Below, piece by piece: positions 1-12,045 of a stretch of 64,000 nucleotides of DNA. The notes under the pieces were generated by a model. The model had not been told where the DNA came from, ran no database searches, and was given only the letters and a program-made list of their open reading frames with translations. The position numbers and the translations under genes were made by a program. The stretch lies in the NCBI GenBank assembly GCA_029931535.1, contig JAQPZY010001660.1, forward strand, positions 1,451,001 through 1,515,000, written 5' to 3'. This DNA comes from Margaritifera margaritifera. Taxonomy: Eukaryota; Mollusca; Bivalvia; Unionida; Margaritiferidae. The number at the start of each line of letters is the position of its first letter. Position 1 is the stretch's first letter.

Positions 1-411
1 CCGAAACGATGTAAGAAATTTTGTCATAAAGTTTAAACTAAAGTGTAAAATGCCATTTTTACATTTATGTATAGTCAAAATTATACTCAAACATTAAAGT
101 TGTGTAAGTTAGTTATTTTTTGAATTGATTTAAGATAATATATCACTGAATATTGCATTAACGGATACATCAGACATAATACATAATAAAACGCTTCTGT
201 TTGATGAATATCGAAATAGAACATGGATTTCAGGTCGTGGCAAGAGGCGATAGAAACAAATGAATAGGTCCAGTGTGGAAAATCGGTGTTATGCAGGTAT
301 AGAGAAATATAAGAGGTGAAATACTGTGATTTATGGCATTTTAAATAAGCAAAACAACAAAACGGTGCAATATTCGAGGTCTGCAATCTCAGAGTATGCG
401 ATTTTCAGAAG

Positions 412-412
<1 letters not shown>
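1..412. other. AT-rich DNA, nothing recognised
   Basis: No reading frame with family resemblance, no repeat structure and no RNA-like block was seen on either strand here. The short open frames are what AT-rich non-coding DNA gives by chance. Confidence 0.5.
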
Positions 413-458
<46 letters not shown>

Positions 459-460
459 TT
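413..460. repeat. (ATT)n microsatellite
   Basis: About sixteen ATT units with one interruption (a run of T near 448). A poly-isoleucine open frame on the minus strand is only a translation of it. Confidence 0.95.
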
Positions 461-719
461 ACATACAGTTGTACATATTGAATAGTGTGACTTGCACACC
501 TGACCCGCTGCACTGCGTCATATAGTGCAGCGAAATAAACTAAGAGCTTCTCGCGAAATGAGCCAGCAAACGCCAAGACCCATTATATTGCAAATTATAG
601 ACGAGACAGAGGAGGTGAAGAGGAGCGTTGAAATTTACCAACCAAAGCTGTTTTAGAATCCTTGCAAGATAATTACAGGATTCCCTGAATGCAAAACTCA
701 AAGCGCAGATGACTTCTAT

Positions 720-1393
720 CATGGCTGAACTTAAACAATCTATTCAAGACGAGATAAAGATTCAGGTGGAAAAAGTGGCTGAGCAGTACAATGGCCGCAT
801 TTTGATCTTGAAAATCGGTGCAGAAAGTTAGAGAGCAGAGTGACGGCGCTGGAAAAGAAAAGTCTAGAGATGAGGAAAGAAAACGAAGATCGTGTCAGTA
901 CAGTTAAGGCAGCGCTCAAGCACGCCAATAAAAACAAGCAATCCTCCAGCAGAAATAATATTAAAGTTGCTGTTATAAAAGAGATAAAGGGAGAAGATAC
1001 TGTGCAGGGAATTGCGGATATCATATCTCATCACACTCAGTGTGGGAAATGTGGATCTTGCACACAGGGTGCCCAGGAGGAACCAAGACTATAAAAAGGC
1101 CCAGACCCAATAATTGTGAAATTCAAAGCCAAGAAATAAGGGATACCATCATAAAACAGAAGAAGAAAATAAACTCCTGGAAATCAGAATCTAAGATAAC
1201 CGAAGATCTAACCGATGGCAACATACAGCTGCTGTCGGATTTGTGGAAGCATGAGAATACGGAGCCAGCTTGGTCATTCAACGGGAGAATATGTGTAAGA
1301 ACATAAAGTTGTGTAGGCAAAGACAGTGTGCTTTTCGACATAGAGGATGATATCGATAAAGTAATTGAGCAGCGCCTCTCGAAATTCCACTAA
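720..1393 (+). pseudogene. LINE ORF1-like fragment, frameshifted
   Basis: Plus-strand coding remnant in several frames. First a charged, coiled-coil-like stretch at about 840-950 (TALEKKSLEMRKENEDRV). Next a basic block followed by IKVAVIKEIKGEDTVQG. Then, in other frames, KITEDLTDGNIQLLSDL and AWSFNGRI, ending with VLFDIEDDIDKVIEQRLSKF and a TAA at 1391-1393. The order coiled coil, 'NNI-V' block, 'ITEDLT' and 'AWSxNGR' is what I know from ORF1 proteins of invertebrate LINEs, which bind the element RNA. No intact frame remains. It lies about 900 bp upstream of the ORF2 remnant and could belong to the same element; the intervening microsatellites make that uncertain. Confidence 0.6.
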
Positions 1394-1463
1394 CTCCATT
1401 TATTTCCAATGCCGTAACTTATCCTGGTTGACGTGAACGGAGTGGACATACATGCAACATAAC

Positions 1464-1557
1464 TCAGGTGTGATTAAACTACTGGGGTAATTCACGTAGT
1501 CGGTCCATAATTCAGGTCTAAGGTGTGATTAAACTACAGGTGTAATTCACGTAGTCG
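1464..1557. repeat. Two-copy direct repeat
   Basis: The phrase AGGTGTGATTAAACTAC, followed by GTAATTCACGTAGTCGGT, occurs twice about 53 bp apart with small differences. It is a local duplication with no coding content. Confidence 0.85.
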
Positions 1558-1632
1558 GTGACAATGCAGCGACATATACTAGAACTGCTGTTGAATTGCT
1601 TTATCTCTGACAACTCTGTACTTTTTGACAAC

Positions 1633-1661
1633 CCTCTCTCTCTCTCTCTCTCTCTCTCTCC
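1633..1661. repeat. (TC)n microsatellite
   Basis: Uninterrupted TC dinucleotides, the first of two TC tracts separated by about 115 bp. Confidence 0.95.
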
Positions 1662-1774
1662 TCGACATTTATCTTGCTATTTATATAGATGTCGCAAGAT
1701 TATAATCGATGCTGTTGTTAGAGATAGATTTATAATCTTTTATAATCTTGAAAGTGTAAAAACTTACTCTCTCA

Positions 1775-1776
<2 letters not shown>

Positions 1777-1855
<79 letters not shown>
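1777..1855. repeat. (CT)n microsatellite
   Basis: About 39 uninterrupted CT dinucleotides. The Ser-Leu open frame through it is an artefact. The flanks at 1860-2285 show nothing recognisable. Confidence 0.95.
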
Positions 1856-1862
<7 letters not shown>

Positions 1863-2298
1863 ACCAATCTAGGCGTCCTTTATATCACGGAATCGCATAT
1901 TCTCAGAGTTACTTCATATGTATATGTTTACGTATGACATCAAACACTAGAAACAATTGAGTGTGGTAGCTTGGTGTTTCGTGCATTCATAATTAGTAAT
2001 TGTATACGCGGTTATTATACTGTGTTGTTTTTCTCCATAAATTATACACTGTTAGGTCAAACGCTTGCGTTAGCTTATCTTTTCCGCAAGAGATTTGTTA
2101 TGCTATGAAGGAAGATGGATAAATTTTATCTAATTTTTGTATATCTCATTTTTACTTTGCAAACTGTAAGCTTGTCTTTTCACTCTATCTTTCTTCCTCT
2201 GTCTCCTTAATCTTAAACTTTTATGATACTTGTTGTAGTTCCGTCACTCTCTTGGCCTTATAAGGAAAAATATAGTTTACAGAAATGTATCCAAAAAA

Positions 2299-3202
2299 AT
2301 TAGGATAGGTACTTTTAATGTGAAAGGACTAGGTCAAACTAAGAAGGGACGTACAATTTTCAAATGGATTCGTGACAACAAAAAAAATAGATATATGCTG
2401 TTTGCAAGAAACTCATTTTACGAAAGAAGTCACGACCGTATGCAAAAAATGAATGGGGATTCGAAGAGCATGTTTCAGTGGAAATTGGAAAAACAGTACT
2501 GGGGTAGGAATTCTGTTCCACTCCATGTTTCAAATGAGGATGAAAATACTCGTGAGCATTTCAATGGCCGAATTCTTATTGTGGAAGGAAATCTGGAAGA
2601 TTTATATATTACCTTTGTTAACATCTGTGGGCTAATACTGATGATCCAGGTTTTATTGGCAAGGTGGAAGGATATAAAAATTATAATAATCCAGAACTGC
2701 CTATAATAGGTGGGGATTTAATACTGTAATTGGCCCCACATTAGATAAACAACGGGGAAATATTAACCCAAAACCAAATACCAGAGGAAGTTTATTAAAG
2801 TTTATAGAGAAGTATGGTCTCGTTGATATCTGGCGTAATCTTCATTCTGATATGAAACAATATACATGGCATTCTAACCATTCTCCGCCTATATTTTGCA
2901 GGCTAGACTATTTTTTAGTCTCAGACAGATTTATAAATATTATTTTTAAGAGTGAAATTATCCCCTCTATTTACTCAGATCACTATTTAATCCTATGTGA
3001 TCTTGAGCTCCGTAGACAGAAACGGGGTCCAGGATATTTCAAACTCAATAACAGTCTTTTAGTTGATAAAGAAAATCAAAAGGTAATAAGAGAGAGTATT
3101 AATGTCATCATGGAAATCAATGTGGGTCTTGATCCGGATGTGAAATGGAAATTGATAAAAAGTACTATTCGAAATGAAACAATACATTTTGCATCGCGGT
3201 AA
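2299..3202 (+). pseudogene. LINE APE endonuclease domain remnant
   Basis: The domain opens with GTFNVKGLGQTKKGRTIFKW, the usual N-terminal strand of LINE apurinic-type endonucleases. A 'GGDFN'-like region near 2710-2735 is frame-broken. RLDYFLVSDRFI (about 2900-2935) and SIYSDHYLI (about 2970-2995) correspond to the D-Y-x-L-x-S and S-D-H catalytic elements, and both survive. It would nick target DNA before reverse transcription. Frameshifts near 2640 and 2730 and the stop at 3200-3202 interrupt it. Confidence 0.8.
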
Positions 3203-3599
3203 AAGAAAACCATAATGGAAAAGGAGAAAGCTCTGGAAACAGACAGAATTTTTTAAAAGGCAGAGCACGAGAATAATCCAAACGATATAGAAACAAAAAG
3301 AAAGTTAGCCAAGGTCACTGGAGATTTAGAAATTTATATAATGAAAACTTAGGGGTCTTATGTTAAAATCAAAAGCGAGATGGATAGTGGGGGGAGAAAA
3401 ATGTAATAAATATTTAGTCAACATAGAAAAACGAAATTTTTAAAGTAAAGTAATTATAAAATTAAAAATCAATACAGAAGAAATTATGGACGCAAAGATT
3501 ATTTTGAAAAATGAAAAGGAGTTTTATCAAAACCTATATAAAAAGAAATTATTTCCCCATCTAATCATGATTGTTTCCCAGTTAATTACGAAAATAAAT

Positions 3600-4480
3600 T
3601 GTCAGAGAAAGAAAAACAAGCTTTTGAGGGTTTATTACTGATTGAAGAATGTACAACAGTATTAAAGGGTATCCAAAATAATAAAAATCCAGGGTCTGAT
3701 GGTATAACTTACAAGTTTTATAAGATATTCTGGCAAGATTGAAGCATTCAGTTTCAGTTTGCAGAAAGGCAGACTACCTAGTTTACAAAATATTGGCATA
3801 ATATCTGTGATTCCTAAACGAGACAAAGACTTGATTAAGCTTTCTAACTAGCGGCCCATAATCCTTTTGAATACGGATAATAAAATTGCCAGTAAAACGA
3901 TAGCCGAGAGGATAAAGAAAGAAGGATCATCCACGAACGTCAAACCGGTTTTATAAAAAAAAACAGATATATAGGCCAAAATATTCGGTTTTTGTGGGAT
4001 ATAATTGAACATGCAGAAAATTCCGATGCCCCGGGTCTTCTTTTCTTTGCCGATTTTGAAAAGGCTTTTGATAATATAGATTATTCCTTTCTGTATGAAA
4101 CGTTGGATTTTCTTAATTTTGGCCCAAATCTTGTAAACTGGATCCGTTCTTTCTACACTAATGCCAAAAACTGTATATCAAACAATGGTTATTTATTATA
4201 ACTTTTCCCCTTGGAACGCGGTGTAAGACAAGGTTGCCCGTTATCTCCTTATTTACTTATACAAACAATAGAACTTTTATCTTACGCTGTTTGAAAACAT
4301 AGTGATATCAAAGGATATAACCTTTACGAAAATGAACCCAAGCAAACCTTATTTGCTGATGATGCAACTATAATTCTCAATAGTTCAGAAAGAAACTTCA
4401 TTTTAACTGTTAACGTATTTGATGATTTTAGGAACTTTCAGGTCTTTCATTAAATTTTTAAAAAATGTATTGTGCTAAGA
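3600..4480 (+). pseudogene. LINE reverse transcriptase domain remnant
   Basis: Recognisable RT blocks in order: NKNPGSDGITYKFYK (finger region, about 3680-3722), a broken 'RQTGFIKKNR' block near 3940, LLFFADFEKAFDNIDYSF (motif A with the first catalytic Asp, about 4040-4095), GVRQGCPLSPYL (motif B, about 4220-4255) and LFADDATIIL (motif C with the Asp pair, about 4350-4378). Active-site residues are intact, but stops and frameshifts separate the blocks. A tail continues past 4480. Confidence 0.85.
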
Positions 4481-5280
4481 ATGTCAATTTGGTATACAAT
4501 CCTAGACTTCCGAAAGTGTTAAAACTTTGGGAATTACGTTCCACACCAATTTAGATCTCCTATATGAATCGAACCTCAACAATAAACTGAAGACTTTTAT
4601 ATATGCCTTGAAAAATGGATGTTACGGAAACTTTCGCTGATCGGAAATATTGTATTAGTTAAAAATTGTGCACTCCCAAAACTAATAATCCCTCTGATGG
4701 TCTTACCAAATCCTTCCCTTGAAATTATGAAAGAATTTAAATAAAAAATCTTCCAATTTGTATGGGGATCTACGTCGGATAGAGTATCAAGGAAAATCAT
4801 TGTGAAGAAGTTTAATGAAGGAGGGTTGAAAATGACAGATATAAATATATTCTTCCAAGCATTAAAAGCAAGCTGGGTACAAAGATTTTTTTAATCAAGA
4901 TAATGGTATAATCCGGAAAACTTCCGCATTGGAAACAATCAAGAAAGTTAGAGTGGATAATTTTTGAACGGAAATTGAACGGTGCGTAAAATTCAGGTAT
5001 TAAAAGTTAACACTTTTATAAACAAATACTGGAATCATGGTGTTTTTTAACTACTCATGTTATAATGCTTTAATCCAGAATCAGACTCTCTGGAATAATG
5101 AAAAAACTACAAATAAAACGTCAACGCTACTATATCTCGAATGGATAGGAAAGGGTATTAAATTTATTGCTGATATTTATCATTTTGAAGAGAAACGATT
5201 TTTTTCAATTTTAAAGAAATATGTGATCGTTACTCCATCAATCCATCCAACTTTCTAAAGTATTACACACTTGTGTCGGG

Positions 5281-5485
5281 GGCCCCGGTAGCTGAGTGGT
5301 CTAAGGCGCTCGCCATTACAAATCACTGACATCTCACCGCTGTCCGATTGGGTTCGAGTCTCGGCTCGGCCAACGTGGATATGTGAGAAAGCTTGCCGGC
5401 CGGCTGTTCTTCCTGGGGGTTTTCCGGGTTCTTCCTACCATGTGCTGAAAAATGGCGTTAAATCCACAAAACCAAAACCAAAACC
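5281..5485 (+). mobile_element. tRNA-derived SINE, copy 1
   Basis: The head is tRNA Leu/Ser-like: GGTAGCTGAGTGGTCTAAGG resembles an A box, and GGGTTCGAGTCTC is a good B box, with a long variable-arm-like insert between. The body contains TATGTGAGAAAGCTTGCC and GGTTTTCCGGGTTCTTCC and ends in ATGTGCTGAAAAATGGCGTT followed by A-rich repeats. A second copy at 48449-48700 shares all of these. It splits the LINE ORF2 remnant, so it inserted after that element. Confidence 0.85.
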
Positions 5486-5990
5486 TCAATTCCAAAGGAT
5501 TGGGTTAACGTCCTAAATAAAGAGCCTGGAGTAAATTCTTTTAGAAACAGCATATTTAATAGATCAAATTATGAAAAATAAAATATGATGTAATTTCTTA
5601 TATAGCTATAAAGTTGACCAAATAAAAACAGAAATATCTCCTCGCAAAGCTTGGGAAAATATGTTTCAAAATCACAACTTTAATTAGGAACAAATACACG
5701 ATATTCCTATCAAATGCACCATGGATACTAAATTGAGAACGTTTCAATATACATTTCTTATGCGTATTATGCAAAACCAATACATTTTTAATTTAAATGT
5801 AAAATCATTGGCTCCTTGCTGTGTGAATTTTGCAAAATGAATGAAGAAAGCATGCTTATATTTTGGGGATTGCATTCATGTACAATATTTTTACGGAAAA
5901 CTTATCTTGGTTAAAAATAGCTGGAATTCAACATGAATATATACAATGTCTTTTTCGGAGTCAGTGGGAATAATAGAGAGTTAATAAATT

Positions 5991-6244
5991 GTATATTAAT
6001 ATCTGCTAAGCAATACATATATGCATGCAAATTCACAAAAAGATCTAGTTATACAACCCTTCGATTTTACTTGATTACCATGAAATTGAAAAAATAATAA
6101 GTTTAAAACAAAACACGCTGAGTAAACTAGAAAAGAAACGGAGGTTTCTACGAGTATCCTAGTCCACCATATATGGAGATAAATATTCATTGTTTACTCC
6201 TCTTTCGTGATCATTCCACATTCTAAACGCATCTTATATACGGA

Positions 6245-6279
<35 letters not shown>

Positions 6280-8611
6280 TGAAACATACTGGATACTATC
6301 CTGCAGTTTGCACTTTAGAACTATTTTTTTTCAAACTGAGATTCAGTTGTATGTTTGTCGTTGTATCCTCTTTTGTAGTAAATAAACCAAACCAAAAAAA
6401 AAACACAACAAAAAAAAAAGAAAAAAAAAAAAAGGAAATAGAACATGCATCGAAATCTTACAATATTTATCGCATATCAGTAGATGTGTAAACAAAGCAA
6501 GTTTAATTTTTGAAGTAATTCACAGATTCTTCATTTATAGAATAATAGGGAGACATTGTTTGGCTTTTCATTGGACATTGTCTTTGATTTTATAAGTTTA
6601 AAAGTAAAAATTGAGAATCTAAAGATTTTTAAAAATGTGCAAATATTACAACAACAAAAATCCATGTTGAAAAAAAAATCGTACTAACCTATATTGTGAC
6701 GATTAGACCCGATGTGCTCTTTTCTTGACCCAGTTTAGTACCTGACCACCACTGTAAATGTCCATAGCGATCAATAATATTGGTCTGAAAATTTCTTGAT
6801 GACAGTTAAGGTGCAGAGCATTCAATAATCAGGATTGAATAGACTTTGGTTATACTATATTAGTATTCAATTTTAGAACAGCAATTAATATTTAATTTAA
6901 GATGAGTAAATACGTCTACATGGCCACATTGACATACACTTTATGTGTGTATTTGTCTGTGTACGTGTTCCATTACCATGCTAAATTTCTATCATGTACG
7001 AAATGTGCACTGAAAATTCGTATGCCTTTATCCATTAATCAATAGAACATAAAAGGAACAAAATCATTTATGATGAACATCTTTTGTATCATCTTTCTCA
7101 TTAATAGAAAATTATCTGTCATTTATGGGCACGGCTCTGTGATAATAACTATGCTATACACCTAGAAATATCGGCTCCAGAAGTCCCCAGCATCATTAAT
7201 GATGAAGAGTACAGCCATCTGCAATTAACAGAAAGTACGCATAGTCTAATACTCATACCACCGTGCTTGATGATGATCTGAATTTTTTTTTCAGGCTTGA
7301 TAAATTGATTTGTTATATCACAATTGCATATATTTATATTCTGGAGAAGAAAAAAATCCGCAAATAAATAATAATGGTAAGTACCTGTCCGACAAAGGCA
7401 CGAAAAGTATTGAGGCCTTAATTCAGAAAATGTATATTGAAGTTATCAATTGAATTCATATTATTTAGAAAACAATTTATATGAATAATCGTTTCTTTAT
7501 TTTAAAGAGTTTCATGAGAAGTATCGAGGGATAGACGAAAGATACATGTACGTTGAAAATCCACAAATGCTTGGTAAATTCCTCACTATCATATGGGGGA
7601 AAAACCCGTCATGAGATCAGACTCGACACATGCGAAGAATTTTTCAAATGAGTGTGCACATATAGTAATCTCTCTCTCTCTCTTGCATCTGAGAATCATT
7701 TTTTAAAAAAATGGAATCACGTCTTTTACCAGAACTATTTAGACGATAGCCTAGCGAAGTGATGGGTGAGGCGGTGCACTTTCTTCTGCATAAAAATTAT
7801 AAATATATATTTGTTTACCTACTTGAATGAAAGTCTTGGTTGATTTAATCTTATTTAGATATATATAACAACAAGAGATTCAGGATATTAACTAATAATA
7901 TGCAAGCCTGTCACTTTCGATGAGATAGGAGAAATGTAAGGAATGTAAACACTCCAAGAGGTCGAAAAATGGACACTTACAAAGGTTTGGTAAGGCAGAC
8001 ATTTTCGGCGATTTTCAGGAAGTATGCATATGAGGAAATATCATTTGACAAAGTGATGTCTTTTGTCTGCTGATCTCTTTTTATTGCCCCCCCCCCCCCT
8101 TTTATATTTATTTATTTCCAAAGCGATAAATTTATAGTGCTGAAGTCACGTTGACAGGAATTACGGAAGAAATGATTAAATAACCCATCCTGTGTTTGAT
8201 TATTTCTTTCGTTTTTTTCATATTGTTTGTGTGACAGATGAGGCACACGTGAGAAATGGGGAAATCAAATTAATTGCATGCCCTTCGATACCTTTCAGGA
8301 CCATGAGATCCCTCTCCGCGTATTCAACCAAATTTTAATTAAAACGTAGCAAATTTCAATTATTTTTTTCACAGTCAACTTATTATCGATAACTCCTAAT
8401 GTTTAACTTTTAGTAATATAAAGAGTTGGTAGTCCTAAACACACCGAGGACATTTAAGAAACACCAAAAATAATTCTAACTTCATAAAACAACATTTCAT
8501 TAACAAACTAAATTATATTATAATGAATACATTGGTACTTAGGGCATCAAAGTTTTAATAAAAAGGCATATTCAATATTCTGCAAGGATATCACTGACTG
8601 TAGCTCTAATG

Positions 8612-8612
<1 letters not shown>
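5991..8612. other. Unrecognised AT-rich DNA
   Basis: No coding or RNA feature is supported. It contains a (TC)n tract at 6247-6276, A-rich low-complexity DNA at about 6390-6437, a short TC tract near 7673-7683 and a poly(C) run near 8090. Small open frames here lack any family resemblance. Confidence 0.5.
6247..6276. repeat. (TC)n microsatellite
   Basis: About 15 TC dinucleotides, part of a set of pyrimidine tracts spread across the window. Confidence 0.9.

Positions 8613-8692
<80 letters not shown>
8613..8692. repeat. (AT)n microsatellite
   Basis: About 40 AT dinucleotides. It can form a perfect hairpin. The Tyr-Ile open frame is an artefact. Confidence 0.95.
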
Positions 8693-8693
<1 letters not shown>

Positions 8694-9129
8694 ACGCCGG
8701 TTTATACAAAATCCTGGGGACCTCGAGGAACACTTCGTAACCTGAAATATAAAATATAAGCGAGAAAAGAACATGGGCTAGACTTTATACTCATTGATAA
8801 TTTCAATTTTGTGTCTATACTTATCGCTCATCCGTGTAAACTTTTATCCACAGTTATGAGACCTCGCAGCGTGCACGACCTAAATTCACAGTAAATTGCA
8901 TACCTTTTATCAGTACTTTAATCTTGTTCACTTTCTGCAATATATAAAAAAACGAAAGTAGTGAACAATGAACTTCTACGCACTCCTTTAGCGTTATTTT
9001 TGTTTCCGCTGAAGCAAAACATTAACAGTTCACAATTAGCGTATGGCGGTTATTTTTCGTAGACGTAAAAGTATCGACTTTGTTGTAATAAACCTGAGGA
9101 CTTAATTTTGGATAGTTACATTTTTTCTT

Positions 9130-9415
9130 CTATGTTATAAATATTGGCAGATAGAACGTTTAATGATTGGATGTTGGTACTACATTGAGTCAACTGGGAG
9201 TTAATGCGGGCAGATTCTGCCAACATTTAGATATTTTCATGGGGCTTTTGGTCTTAATCCCTTATGATTTACGAGTTTGCACTTTAGTAAGCTAATATTT
9301 TTCCAGAATGTTTTGCTATCTGGGCTGCAATCCTCGCTGTAGAGAATGTATTTCTTTAAAGACAAAAGAATTACCTTTAAAAGACGTTAGAATATCAGTC
9401 ATTAAACTGTACATA
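9130..9415 (+). repeat. Dispersed repeat, copy 1 (pair with 30430-30705)
   Basis: A roughly 280 bp stretch aligns by eye, in the same orientation, with 30430-30705. Shared words include GAGTCA-CTGG-AGTTA, ACATTTA-ATATTTT, GGGCTTT-GTCTTAATCC and AAGACGTTA. No terminal repeats or coding sequence were found. The family is unknown to me. Confidence 0.65.
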
Positions 9416-11040
9416 TATGAATTTATGCTATAGCATATATAAATTTATGACATCTATAAACCTAACACTTTGCTTAATAGGCGCGAAGGGGTAGGAGCCT
9501 TTTGAATGTTAATTTGCAGCTAATTAAAAAGAAGCCAACAATTCTTCTTAATAGGAGTCATGCAACCTTGCTTCACCTCTTCCAGCAGGAAGTTTTCGAA
9601 AGTGCATGAAATTGTTATTTTTTTAATAATTTCACAAACTTCAGATTGTTTCGAACTTCACATTAAATGTTTCATACTTTTTTTACAGCACTTTTTGCAT
9701 GCTCTTCTCCATTTTGAGTGCGAGTATTATTGAGATTTTCCACATTTTCGCTTGTAAGAGACCACCGGTCAGTCCTTTTGTCTTTTACGCGTGGGTCGCA
9801 GACATTTTGACAATTTCCCGCAACGTCATTTGCAGACACTAGCTTAGACCGGCATTCGTTCTGCGTCTAGAGTATTTCGTGGAAACAGCGGCTGACTCCG
9901 TGTTAAAGCAAATTTTAATTTATCTGGACATCTTCGTGCAAGTGGTGGCCGAGGGGAAGTCAGGGTGTCAGATGTAGAACAAATGTGTACTTCGGTCATT
10001 CTGGAATTCTCCCCCGACATAGTTCTTTTACAAATAGGGACAAATCTTTGCGATGCTGCCTTGGAACCCACAGATGTGCAGCGCAAAATCCTTTAATTAG
10101 TACTTAAACTGTTATATATTTTTAATCTGAAGAAAGTCGCCGTGATGCACATTTTGCATCGCCAACAAGCCACCCGTAGGGTGCAGTATATTGTGGATAC
10201 CGTGTGGTTCAATAGACGTGTCAATGGCGGCATACAGATCGACAGACAGATATATTGGTAGATAGGTTTTCTATTTGGTGAGAAATCCTTAGTGTCTCTA
10301 CCCAAATATTAGCGCATCAATCACTTTATAAATCAAATATGAGAGTTAAAATCAAAATGCCTGTCTTAATCAGTGTAGCTAAACTTATAAACATGCTTCT
10401 CTGGTTTTGACGCATATGTACCCTTGACACTCTCAAAGGCATTGGACGCACGTGCAAGCCCAGTTGTGCGTGTAGACGGTTGATCGAGTAACTAATTCAC
10501 TGCTAACACAATAGCGTGAAATCATTGGAATGAATTAAACAGTGTGTCATCAGTTCTTTGATGCGAATGCAGCAGCTGATGTTTCAGTCCTACAGATCTG
10601 ATAGCACACTGTTGAATAACATGGATGAGTAAAAGAACTTATCAACTCAATTCAGAAACAAAATAGAAACATAACATTTCAATCAGTCGTAACGAACGCA
10701 GCTGCATAACGAGTTATTCGTGAAAATAAAGAAGACCTTCGATCTGAGCCGTGTACACACGTGCAATTTAGAACTGCTGTGAAGTACTGTTAGGCGTATA
10801 TAGAGCTATGTCAACGTGCCAAAAGGACTGACGAATTCGATATACACCTACCTATGGTGTAAGAAATTCAGTATGGTATAGTGTTATAACTGGGTGTGTG
10901 CCGCCTTTGAAAAGTGATGTTGAAGTTGCTAATCCCCCGACTGATGTTCTTTTATCGACTTGTTCCCATGGCAACCATACAAAGTGAAATAAAGTTGGTT
11001 ACTTATTCTTTATTACCTATTCAGTATATTGCAAAATTAA
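9416..11040. other. Unrecognised DNA
   Basis: No gene, RNA or repeat could be supported. Open frames at 9844-10086 and 10093-10305 on the minus strand show no family resemblance. Confidence 0.4.
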
Positions 11041-11044
11041 ATCT

Positions 11045-12010
11045 AAACCTTTTTCTGGGCATTCGTAGATGGGAGTCGACTTGGACCTCTTGAATAAGCT
11101 GAGACTTCGTGAAAAGGAATCGAAGAAATAGGAATGTCCTTATCGGTTTCGGCTATATAAAACCGGTGCAGAAAAAACTCATTTTGGACTACGCGAACAC
11201 CCGCTTAAATTATTTTTATATGAACCCCTCTTTTGCATGTTGTAGTTAGGGATCTGTTAAAACAGCAGAAAACGTTTAGACGAAAATCGTTCAGCCGGTT
11301 CTGAGATACTTGTAAAAAGCCTCTACTGAGATTACCTCTTACGTAAACATATGAAGCCTAAGATCCCTTTCTTAAAGTATTTTGATTTTGATTCTGTTTG
11401 AGATTTTGTATGTAGGGATTTGTGTGTATCCCTTGAATTAGTACTGACGAAATTGGTCTACTGGAATAGGAGAAATAGGAAGGTCCTTATTGGCAAGTTA
11501 CGTATAGCCTATATAAATCTGATCGATTATATGAACATTTTGGACTATGGTATCCCCTGCTTTAAGTATTTTGATTTAAGCCCCTTTGTATATATTGTGG
11601 TCAGGGATCTGCTCAAACGCTAAAAAAGTTTGGACGCAATTCGGCAAGTGGATTCCAAGGACTATGGAGGCTAAATAGGAAATGAGTGTAAATGGACAGA
11701 TGCACAGTATTTCCACACACGAACGATCAGATTCCCTTTTGATTTTGACCCCATCTTTGACCTTTGGAAGTTTGTGATCCGCTTGGACCCCTAGAATAAC
11801 TTGTGACGAACTTCATCGAGCGGAATAGGCATAATATAAAGTCAAATATGCGAAGTTTATACATATGGCCTGTTATCTGAACAAGTAGGCCTATTAGAAA
11901 GTCTGCTGAACATATTTTATTTTAACTGCTTTCCGGATATTTGTAACTAGGGGTCGACTTAGACCCTAGAACACACTGAGGTCAAACTCGTTGAGCGGAA
12001 TCGGATAAAT

Positions 12011-12045
<35 letters not shown>

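Larger units (their letters stand above)
2290..5990 (+). mobile_element. L1/Tx1-like LINE, decayed, with nested SINE
   Basis: A non-LTR retrotransposon ORF2 read on the + strand in all three frames: endonuclease at 2299-3202, reverse transcriptase at about 3600-4480, connecting region at 4480-5260, and a C-terminal part resuming after the SINE at about 5490-5960 (KLRTFQYTFLMRIMQNQY, then a 'CVNFAK...YFGDCIHV' cysteine/histidine region). Architecture and motif wording fit the L1/Tx1 group, where the endonuclease and RT share one protein that nicks target DNA and primes reverse transcription. At least ten stops or frameshifts make it inactive. No poly(A) tail or target-site duplication was identified. 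Clade placement is by eye. Confidence 0.8.

Noticed and set aside
1558..1863. Open frame with long Ser-Leu run
   Set aside because: A CT microsatellite read in frame.
5281..5370. Genuine tRNA-Leu/Ser gene
   Set aside because: A conserved non-tRNA body and tail, shared with 48449-48700, show it to be a SINE head.
8547..8774. Poly Tyr-Ile open frame (also around 17657-18032 and 40264-40455)
   Set aside because: Translations of AT microsatellites.
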